From positions 1-7,460 of the forward strand of contig CAVCUQ010000055.1 of the NCBI GenBank assembly GCA_963605425.1: DNA of 7,460 nt. The letters are read 5' to 3'. Below, in pieces: positions 1-6,900 of this stretch. Both the position numbers and the translations under genes were made by a program. Source of the DNA: JAEELC01 sp963605425. GTDB taxonomy: Bacteria; Bacillota_I; Bacilli_A; Acholeplasmatales; Anaeroplasmataceae. Positions within the stretch are counted from its first letter, which is position 1. Every line of letters begins with the position of its first letter. Below the pieces are notes generated by a model. The model was not told the origin of the DNA and searched no databases. It saw nothing but the letters and a program-made list of their open reading frames with translations.

Positions 1-1
1 A

Positions 2-493
2 ATAAATAGAAGAGAAACTAAAATTAATAAAAGAAAATACTAAATAACAAGTTAATACCATTATAAATAAAATTAAAGTTAAAATATTATATTTAATATT
101 AGAAATTAATGATAAACCAGCCTCAATTATTAATACGCAAACTGATGCATTAATTCCAACAAATGCATATTTAACATACTCATTATCTTCAAATTGTTTT
201 AAGAATAGGGATATTATTAAAATAATTATTATTGAAGGAAGAATAACACCAATAGTTGAAAATAAGCTACCTAGGAATTTACATCTTTTATAGCCAATAT
301 AGGTTGCCATATTGACAGCCTGAGGACCTGGAGTTGATTCAGCTATTGCAAGTATTTCAATCATTTCTTCTTCACTTATATAGCCTCTTTTAGTAATTAA
401 TTCACTTTTAATCAAAGGTATCATTGCATAACCTCCACCAAAGGTGAATAGTCCAATTTTAAAGAATATTAGAAATAGTTTTATAAGTTCCAT
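2..493 (-). CDS. CHR-family (chromate-transporter-like) membrane protein, 3' end cut off by window edge
   Basis: Reading the minus strand from the ATG at 493 gives 164 codons with no stop before the left edge, so the C-terminus is missing. The N-terminus has the CHR family signature: an amphipathic FFKIGLFTFGGGYAMIPLI segment (residues 10-28, FGGG at 18-21), then STPGPQAVNMATYIG (PGP at 55-57) and a glycine/proline-rich membrane segment. Hydrophobic stretches lie at about residues 74-98, 108-131 and 136-160. Single-domain members of this family are about 180-200 residues, so probably only a short tail is missing. Such half-size proteins often occur as adjacent pairs, so a partner may lie just beyond the window. 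The family includes chromate/sulfate antiporters, but many members have unknown substrates; chromate export is not shown here. The start is supported by AGGTG on the minus strand (504-500) six bases ahead of the ATG. The gene is divergent from the GH28 gene. Confidence 0.88.
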   Translation of the reverse strand, partial: MELIKLFLIFFKIGLFTFGGGYAMIPLIKSELITKRGYISEEEMIEILAIAESTPGPQAVNMATYIGYKRCKFLGSLFSTIGVILPSIIIILIISLFLKQFEDNEYVKYAFVGINASVCVLIIEAGLSLISNIKYNILTLILFIMVLTCYLVFSFINFSFSSIY

Positions 494-510
494 AATTAAC
501 ACCTAAAAAT

Positions 511-519
511 ATTATATCA
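511..519 (-). promoter_or_regulatory. Extended -10 promoter of the CHR-family gene
   Basis: The minus strand reads TGATATAAT (TG at 519-518, TATAAT at 516-511), a perfect extended -10. No good -35 hexamer is visible 16-18 bases upstream, where the sequence is A/T only, which is tolerated with an extended -10. The predicted start site near 504 leaves an untranslated leader of only about 11 bases, with the ribosome binding site at its very 5' end. Confidence 0.6.
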
Positions 520-547
520 CAAACTATTAAGTATTATTTAATAATAA

Positions 548-556
548 TGGTATAAT
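548..556 (+). promoter_or_regulatory. Extended -10 promoter of the GH28 gene
   Basis: TGGTATAAT, with TATAAT at 551-556, is a perfect extended -10. The best -35 candidate, near 527-533, is weak. Transcription would start near 563, giving a leader of about 16 bases. The ribosome binding site AGAGGT (567-572) lies six bases before the ATG at 579. The promoter faces away from that of the CHR gene; the two -10 elements are about 35 bases apart. Confidence 0.6.
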
Positions 557-578
557 TAAAGAAACTAGAGGTTGTAAT

Positions 579-1859
579 ATGAAAAATACTTTTAAGATAG
601 TAAATAAAAATATAGATGTAACAGAAGAATTTCAAAATATAATTAATTCATTAAATACAAATGAAACATTATATGTGGTAAAAGGTAATTATTTAATTAC
701 TAATTTATTTTTAAAATCTAATATAAATTTGGAATTTGAAGATGGTGCTAACATCATATCTAATACTAATGGAAAATATAAGGATATTTATACACGTGTA
801 GCTGGAATTAATATGGACTGGTATGCAGGTGTGTTAAATATTATAGACTCTGAAAATATTACTATTAAAGGAAAAGGAATAATTGACGGAAAGGGAGAAT
901 ATTTTTATAACTTGTATTGGGGAACTGATACTAAGGGCGGAATTAGAGAAAAGTACGATAAACTTGGTATAAGGTTTTTGGCTGATTATGATTGCAAGAG
1001 GGTAAGAAATCTGCTTGTTCAAAATTCATCAAATATTAAGATTAGTGATATAACAAGCAAAGATTCAGGCTTTTGGAATATTCATATTCTTTATTCTAAT
1101 AATGTTACTTTAGATAATGTTATAGTTGATTCTCCTTGTAAGTTGTCTCCTTCAACAGATGGTATTGATATTGATTCTTCAAGTGATGTATTAATTATGA
1201 ACTCTAACATTACAACTAATGATGATTCTATAGCAATTAAATCTGGTAGAGATAGTGATGGAATAAAGACAAATATTCCTTCAAAGAATATTGAAATTAA
1301 AGATTGTATAATTAATAATGGATTCGGTATTACTATAGGTTCTGAGGTGTCAGGCGGAGTAGAAAATATTAATATTCATGATATTAAATATTTTAATACT
1401 GATTGTGGTTTTAGAATTAAATCCCATGTTAATAGAAAAGGATATATTAGAAACATTAATTTTAATAATACGATTATGGAAAATGTTAAATATCCTATTC
1501 ATATTAATTTAAATTGGAATCCTTTATATTCTAATATTACGCTTCCTAAAGAATTTAAAGGTGAAATGAAGGAACATTATTATAAGATTATAAAAGAAGT
1601 AGATAATAATATTCCTAATACTATAATTGATAATATTAATATTAATAATTTAGTATGCAATTCAAGTAATATTTCTTCCCGTGCATTTGAAATTGTTGGC
1701 TTTCCTGATGCATATATTACTAATTTTAATATTACAGATAGTATTTTTAATACTAAAGAATTAGGATATATTGCAAGAGTTAATTTGATTTTAAATAATA
1801 CTATTATTAATACTAAAGAATTAAATGATTCTTCATTAGATGAATACGATAATAGATAA
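579..1859 (+). CDS. GH28 family glycoside hydrolase (polygalacturonase/galacturonidase-like), probably cytoplasmic
   Basis: This 426-residue protein is a right-handed beta-helix enzyme of the GH28 pectinase family, which hydrolyses alpha-linked galacturonic acid in pectin. Seen motifs, in order: GKGIIDGKGEYFY (about 99-110), STDGIDIDSSSDV (192-204, counterpart of the NTD motif, Asp194), NDDSIAIKSGRDSDG (214-228, the catalytic DD pair Asp215/Asp216), GFGITIGSEVSGG (248-260) and FRIKSHVNRKG (278-288, the RIK substrate-binding motif). The Phe at 249 stands where many family members have the His of GHG. The linked wording NLNWNPLYS...LP (about 310-322) recalls a bacterial GH28 branch of exo-acting, (rhamno)galacturonan-type enzymes; this is from memory. 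No signal peptide is visible, so it most likely acts on imported oligosaccharides. Stretches of repeated AAT/ATT codons encode the Asn/Ile-rich helix coils. No terminator hairpin separates it from mnmA, so some read-through is possible. The family call is firm; the exact substrate is not. Confidence 0.9.
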   Translation: MKNTFKIVNKNIDVTEEFQNIINSLNTNETLYVVKGNYLITNLFLKSNINLEFEDGANIISNTNGKYKDIYTRVAGINMDWYAGVLNIIDSENITIKGKGIIDGKGEYFYNLYWGTDTKGGIREKYDKLGIRFLADYDCKRVRNLLVQNSSNIKISDITSKDSGFWNIHILYSNNVTLDNVIVDSPCKLSPSTDGIDIDSSSDVLIMNSNITTNDDSIAIKSGRDSDGIKTNIPSKNIEIKDCIINNGFGITIGSEVSGGVENINIHDIKYFNTDCGFRIKSHVNRKGYIRNINFNNTIMENVKYPIHINLNWNPLYSNITLPKEFKGEMKEHYYKIIKEVDNNIPNTIIDNININNLVCNSSNISSRAFEIVGFPDAYITNFNITDSIFNTKELGYIARVNLILNNTIINTKELNDSSLDEYDNR

Positions 1860-1867
1860 TTTAAGTG

Positions 1868-1918
1868 TTTCAAATTTATGCGTTTTAAGATATAATTATA
1901 TAAGTGTTTTAAGGAGGT
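1868..1918 (+). promoter_or_regulatory. Promoter and ribosome binding site of the mnmA-exoA operon
   Basis: A perfect -10 (TATAAT, 1891-1896) lies 17 bases after a weak -35 candidate TTTCAA (1868-1873). The predicted start site is near 1903. The full-strength ribosome binding site AAGGAGGT (1911-1918) stands seven bases before the ATG at 1926 and fixes that start. The nine-base word TAAGTGTTT occurs at both 1862-1870 and 1901-1909, flanking the promoter. Confidence 0.55.
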
Positions 1919-1925
1919 AACTAAA

Positions 1926-3065
1926 ATGGCTAAGAAAGTAATTTTAGGTTTATCTGGTGGTGTAGATTCAAGTGCAGCTGCTATACGTTTAAAAGAAGAA
2001 GGTTACGATGTAACTGGCGTATTTATGCGTAATTGGGATTCTACTTTAAATAATGATACTTTAGGTAACCCTACTAAAGATGATGATGTATGTCCTCAGG
2101 AAGTAGATTATCATGATGCTGTTAAGGTAGCTGAAAAAATAGGTATTAAAATGGACAGAGTAGACTTTATTGAAGAATATTGGAACTATGTTTTTAAGTA
2201 TTTCTTAGATGAATATTCTAAAGGTCGTACTCCAAATCCTGATGTAATGTGTAATAAAGAAATTAAGTTTAAGGCTTTCTTAAATTATGCAATGAAAAAT
2301 GATGCGGACTATATTGCGATGGGTCACTATGCTAGGGTTAGAAGAGATTCTGATGGCACTACACATTTAATGCGTGCTGTGGATCAAAATAAGGACCAAA
2401 CTTATTTCTTATGTTTACTAACTCAAGACCAAATTAAAAAGGCTTTATTTCCTATTGGTGATATGGTTAAGCCTGATGTAAGAAAATTAGCTGCTAAATA
2501 TAATTTAGATACAGCTACAAAGAAGGATTCAACTGGTATTTGTTTTATTGGGGAAAGAAATTTCCACAAGTTCCTTCAAAATTATTTACCTGCTAAACCA
2601 GGTAATATTGAAACAGTTGACCATAAGGTGATAGGTCGTCATGATGGTTTAATGTACTACACTATAGGTCAAAGAAAAGGCCTTAATTTAGGAGGTATGA
2701 AGGGCTTTAAAAATGAACCTTGGTTTGTACTAGGTAAGAATATTAAGCGTAATGTTCTTGTAGTAGGACAAGGTGAAGATAATATTTTACTAAAGTCTAA
2801 TCGCCTTATAGCTTCTAACTTGAATTTAATAGCTAATGCAACTATAACTGATAAGATATATCAAGCTAAATTTAGATATAGAGAAAAAGATACTGATGTA
2901 AGATTAAAGGTCGAAGGTGATAAGCTTATAGTAACTTATGATGAAGCTTTTGGTGTAACTCCAGGTCAAATAGTATGTCTTTATGACGGTGAAGAATGTA
3001 TAGGCGGAGCTATCATTGAAGAAGTATACTATAACGACTCTATTCGTACTGTTTTTGAGGATTAA
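1926..3065 (+). CDS. mnmA: tRNA-specific 2-thiouridylase MnmA
   Basis: The 379-residue protein, of normal family length, adenylates and thiolates C2 of uridine 34 in the tRNAs for Lys, Glu and Gln, using sulfur relayed from a cysteine desulfurase. This cytoplasmic modification supports accurate decoding. Seen: the N-type ATP pyrophosphatase loop GLSGGVDSS (8-16); GRTPNPDVMCNKEIKF (100-115) with the first catalytic cysteine, Cys109; GHYARV (133-138); DQTYFL (157-162); and STGICFIGERNF (202-213) with the second catalytic cysteine, Cys206. The C-terminal part (about 215-379) holds the tRNA-binding and beta-barrel domains, including the YTIGQRKGL motif. Residues 38-64 carry the longer insert (LNNDTLGNPT, then VCPQEVDYHDA) typical of Mollicutes-like MnmA. 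Arginine is often CGT here, suggesting a resident, well-expressed gene. It leads a two-gene operon; the next gene starts three bases after its stop. Confidence 0.97.
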   Translation: MAKKVILGLSGGVDSSAAAIRLKEEGYDVTGVFMRNWDSTLNNDTLGNPTKDDDVCPQEVDYHDAVKVAEKIGIKMDRVDFIEEYWNYVFKYFLDEYSKGRTPNPDVMCNKEIKFKAFLNYAMKNDADYIAMGHYARVRRDSDGTTHLMRAVDQNKDQTYFLCLLTQDQIKKALFPIGDMVKPDVRKLAAKYNLDTATKKDSTGICFIGERNFHKFLQNYLPAKPGNIETVDHKVIGRHDGLMYYTIGQRKGLNLGGMKGFKNEPWFVLGKNIKRNVLVVGQGEDNILLKSNRLIASNLNLIANATITDKIYQAKFRYREKDTDVRLKVEGDKLIVTYDEAFGVTPGQIVCLYDGEECIGGAIIEEVYYNDSIRTVFED

Positions 3066-3068
3066 TAT

Positions 3069-3815
3069 ATGAAATTAATTAGTTGGAATGTTAATGGACT
3101 TAGGGCTTGTAAGACTAAAGGTTTTGATGAATTCTTTAAAAATGAGAATGCGGATATATTTTGTATTCAAGAAACTAAGATGCAAGAAGGCCAAGCTGAA
3201 CTAGATATTGAAGGATATTATAGATATATGTCTAGTGCTGAAAAGAAAGGCTATTCAGGTACATTAGTCTATACTAAGGTTAAACCTTTATCTGTTGTAT
3301 ATGGAGTTAATGGCTTGTATAACGATGAGGGAAGAGTTATTACATTAGAATATGATAATTTCTATTTAGTAAATGTATATGTACCTAATTCTAAAGAAGG
3401 TCTTTTAAGACTTGATTATAGAATGGAATTTGAAGAAAACTTTAGAGGCTATTTAAATAGTTTAAAAGAGAAGAAGAATGTAATTTTATGTGGAGACTTA
3501 AATGTAGCGCATAAAGAAATAGATATAAAAAATCCTAAAACTAATTTAAGAAATGCTGGTTTCACTATTGAAGAACGAGATAAATTTACAAAATTATTAG
3601 AAAGCGGATTTACTGATACTTTTAGATATTTATATCCTGATACTGTAACTTATTCTTGGTGGAGCTATCGTTTTAAGGCTCGAGAAAAGAATGCTGGTTG
3701 GAGAATCGATTATTTTGTTGTTAATAATGAGTTTGCAACTCACGTTAAAGATTCACTTATTTTAACTGATATATTTGGTTCTGATCACTGCCCTGTTGAA
3801 TTAATTATAGATTAA
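3069..3815 (+). CDS. exoA: Exodeoxyribonuclease III / AP endonuclease of the Xth-ExoA type
   Basis: This 248-residue enzyme belongs to the endonuclease/exonuclease/phosphatase fold. It cuts DNA 5' of abasic sites and trims 3' ends in base excision repair. All expected active-site motifs are present: SWNVNG (5-10, Asn7), IQETK (33-37, metal-binding Glu35), NVYVPN (102-107, Tyr104), GDLNVAH (142-148, Asp143 and Asn145), WRIDYF (211-216, Asp214) and GSDHCPV (237-243, Asp239 and His240). Its length matches the bacterial ExoA/Xth group (about 250-270). The ribosome binding site GAGG (3057-3060) lies within the last codons of mnmA, eight bases before the ATG, so translation is probably coupled to mnmA. 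No separate promoter is visible. An intrinsic terminator follows about 55 bases after the stop. Confidence 0.95.
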   Translation: MKLISWNVNGLRACKTKGFDEFFKNENADIFCIQETKMQEGQAELDIEGYYRYMSSAEKKGYSGTLVYTKVKPLSVVYGVNGLYNDEGRVITLEYDNFYLVNVYVPNSKEGLLRLDYRMEFEENFRGYLNSLKEKKNVILCGDLNVAHKEIDIKNPKTNLRNAGFTIEERDKFTKLLESGFTDTFRYLYPDTVTYSWWSYRFKAREKNAGWRIDYFVVNNEFATHVKDSLILTDIFGSDHCPVELIID

Positions 3816-3835
3816 TTTACATTTCTTTTTGTAAA
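3816..3835 (+). other. Weak hairpin just after the exoA stop codon
   Basis: TTTAC (3816-3820) can pair with GTAAA (3831-3835) around a ten-base, T-rich loop. It is only 5 bp and lacks a following T-run, so it is unlikely to terminate by itself; it may be a 3'-end mRNA structure or chance. Confidence 0.25.
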
Positions 3836-3870
3836 TTGTGTGATAATTGTGGACAACCTAAAATTTCCAT

Positions 3871-3897
3871 AAAAGAAAGGCTTAAAGCCTTTTTTTT
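3871..3897 (+). terminator. Intrinsic terminator of the mnmA-exoA operon
   Basis: AAAGGCT (3876-3882) pairs with AGCCTTT (3886-3892) around a three-base TAA loop. The stem is followed directly by T residues to 3897 and preceded by an A-rich arm that can extend the pairing. This is a classic rho-independent terminator, and it separates the operon from the downstream lipoprotein gene. Confidence 0.9.
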
Positions 3898-3911
3898 GTT
3901 TATTGAATTAT

Positions 3912-3937
3912 TATAATATAATTAGAAATGAGATGAT
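3912..3937 (+). promoter_or_regulatory. Promoter and ribosome binding site of the M6 protease lipoprotein gene
   Basis: Two overlapping TATAAT hexamers (3912-3917 and 3917-3922) lie just after the upstream terminator. The -35 candidates, such as TTTTGT at 3894-3899 in the T-tract of the terminator, are poor, so strength is uncertain. GAGATGAT (3930-3937) is one mismatch from the GAGGTGAT part of the consensus ribosome binding site and ends three bases before the ATG at 3941. The leader would be only about 13-17 bases. Confidence 0.5.
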
Positions 3938-3940
3938 TTT

Positions 3941-6900
3941 ATGAAAAATAAATTTAAATATATCTTATCAGTTTTATCCGTTTTTACTTGTTTAGCTTTA
4001 GTAGGATGTACTTTAGGAAGTACAAGTGAAAATCCTTCAGCAGAGTTCAGTAATTTAATATATGATACTGAAACTCATACAGTTACATTTGATGTAAATA
4101 TTACTGATAATGCTAAAAAAGGTAGTAATTATCAAATTATTTTATCAGATACAGCTAATACTGTTTCAACATCTAAAGAAATTACTGATATATCAAGCAC
4201 TGTATCATCTTCCTTTGATTTATTAACTGCTGGTACTACTTATGTATTAAAAGTTACATCAGATTATGATTCTAAGACAAATGTTATTGGTTCAAAGTAT
4301 TTTACAGCCTCAACTGATACAGAAACATCAGCTAGTTCTTCACTAGGTGTCACATATTCCAATTCGGAAATTGAATATGATGGACAAAGTCATTATCTAT
4401 ATGCTTCTTATGGAACACAAACTATAACTAGTGATTGTATTAATACAATTGATAATGTAACTTATAAATTTCAATATGATAAGACTAATAGTTATGCCAA
4501 AATACCTGGTACTTATACATATAATTTATATATCTATAAAATAACTGGTACTTTATGGAATAGAAAACAAGAATTAGTTGATACTTTGCAAGCTACTCTT
4601 ACAATTAATAAAGCTTCCTCAGTTTATAATTTCTCTGATGAAACTATGCGTTATAGTGGAGAGGCTTATACATTCCCTATTTCACTTTCAGGTCTTACAT
4701 ATACTATTTGCGATAGTAATGGAGAGACAAGCGATGCTGTTAACCCTGGAACATACACTGTAAGTTATAGTTTTACAGGAAATGATTATTATAATGCATG
4801 TACAGGATCTTATACATTAACTATATCTAAAGCTTTAATATCTAGTTATTTAACTAATCAGATAGTAGTATTAGATGAAGGCGGATGCGCAAGCGCGAGT
4901 GTTGACTCTTCTGATTTCTCAATTAGTGGTTTAAATTATAATATTAAATATTATGATTTAAATGGTAATGAAATAGAAAAAATTACAACAACTGGCACAT
5001 ATATTTATGAGGTTACTGTTTCAGGAAATGATTATTATGAAACATTAGTAGATTCTCATTATTTATATGTTACTGATGAAACTGAGGACTCAGTCTTTAT
5101 TTCAAGAGTTACCTCATTTAGTGTAGAATCATCTAATGGAAGAAATAATACAACAATAAATTATTATAATTATGTTGAATTATATAATCAAAATAGCGAA
5201 AGTATTGATTTATCAAAAGTTAATCTATCTATATCAGGTACTAATGTAACTTTATCAGGAACGCTTGCCGGACATTCAACATACACTGTTTTAGTATATT
5301 CTTATTCTAAAACAATAACATTCTCATCTGGATATAATAGATATCAAGTTAACTTCACAAATTATTCTGATTATGCTGTTAAAAATACTAATGAAACAAA
5401 ACTTACTAAAGCTAGCGTTACCTATAATAATATAGTAAGAAATTATACATTTGAAACAAGTTATGATGATTATAATGCTATCTTAAATTATTCAAAGTCA
5501 AATTTAAGTGATAATAGTTTAGTTTATTCTTATACTAATCCTGAGTCTATAGAAGATGTAGTAGATATTTTAACTAATTATTCTTATACAAATCTTGAAC
5601 CTACATTAACTTATAATTCAACTTTAACAACAATCTCAGAAACAAGAATTAGCGAGCTTTATGATGTATCTGCTTATTCTGCTTTAGGTGAAGAGATCAC
5701 TGTAACAGAAGATATGGTTGATACTTCTAATATTACAAGTGAAAATGTAGGTAAAACTGTAAAGGTTATTTATAATATTACTGATAGTTATGGTAATGTT
5801 TCTCAAAGAGAAAGAAGTCTAATTGTTGTTGATGAAGAAAAGCCCGTAATTGAACTTAATGAAGGATATAGTTACATTGTTGATTTAAATGCAAATGTTG
5901 ATTTGACTAAGTACTTTACAGCTTATGATGCAGTTGATGGAACAATAAGTATTACAAGTGATATGATATCTGGAAGCCTTGATACATCACTTGCAGGTGC
6001 TTATCCTATTACTATTACAGTCAGTGATAAAGCCGGAAACACAGAAAGCGTTACATTTACAATTAGAGTTGGTGTCACTTATACATATTTAGATACTATT
6101 GCAAGTCAAACTATAAAGAATGAAGATACAGGTGAAGCTAATGCAATGCCTTCAAGTGGTAATGTAAGAGTCCTTGTTGTACCTATTTCGTTTAGTTCTA
6201 CATCTGTTTCAAAGATTTCAGCTATCGAAGCTGCATTTAATGGTAGTTCAAATTTAGCAAATGAATCAGTAGCTAGTTATTATAATAAATCTAGTTATGG
6301 TAAATTAAATTTAACATTTGATGTATATTCTAGTTGGGTAAAAGCTCCTAAAACTTATACATATTATGATGATCACATTGAAGAATTAATTACTTATGCT
6401 TTAAACAGTATTAAAAATAGTTACGATTTCTCTAATTATGACTCTGACTCTGATGGTTATATTGATTCTATTTGGTTCATATATGACATGGATTATGTAA
6501 GTTCAAGTAATTACTTCTGGGCATGGACAAGTGATTTCTCATCTTATGTTACAACTAAATATAATAATAAGAGTGTTGGTAAGATTGCATTTGCATCTTT
6601 AGAATTTACTGATTCATCTGATTCTTATTATTCTTCATTTTCAGAATATAAGAGTGGTAAATATACAGCTAGAACTTATATTCATGAAACAGGTCACTTA
6701 CTTGGACTTGAAGATTATTATGATTATGATTATGACAAGACTGTTGGTGTATCTCACTGTATGCTTGGACAATCAATGATGGATGAAAATATCGGTGATT
6801 TAGACGCAGCTAGTAAATTATTACTTGGTTGGGTAAACCCTGTTGTAATATCTGAAAGTGATACTGTTACAATTTCAAGTACAGCTTTAGGTAGTGAGAA

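Noticed and set aside
834..1022. 62-codon minus-strand open frame inside the GH28 gene
   Set aside because: It is antisense to conserved GH28 coding sequence, has no ribosome binding site I can see and no recognisable family.
1580..1873. 97-codon minus-strand open frame over the GH28 3' end
   Set aside because: It overlaps the conserved beta-helix coding region; its hydrophobic look comes from antisense reading of Asn/Ile codons (ATT/AAT). Nothing suggests a real start.
3849..3857. Possible DnaA box or replication origin element
   Set aside because: A single site with one mismatch, with no cluster of boxes, no dnaA/dnaN and no AT-unwinding architecture nearby.
3816..3940. Possible riboswitch or leader RNA before the lipoprotein gene
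   Set aside because: The hairpins belong to the end of the upstream operon; the -10 element at 3912-3922 leaves a leader of under 20 bases, too short for a riboswitch.
4578..4763. 61-codon plus-strand frame inside the M6 lipoprotein gene
   Set aside because: It is out of frame within a clear domain-encoding region, has no ribosome binding site and no family resemblance.
4332..5081. The repeated segments as a CRISPR or intergenic repeat array
   Set aside because: The repeats are in-frame protein domain duplications of about 75-90 codons with diverged sequence, not short regularly spaced identical repeats.
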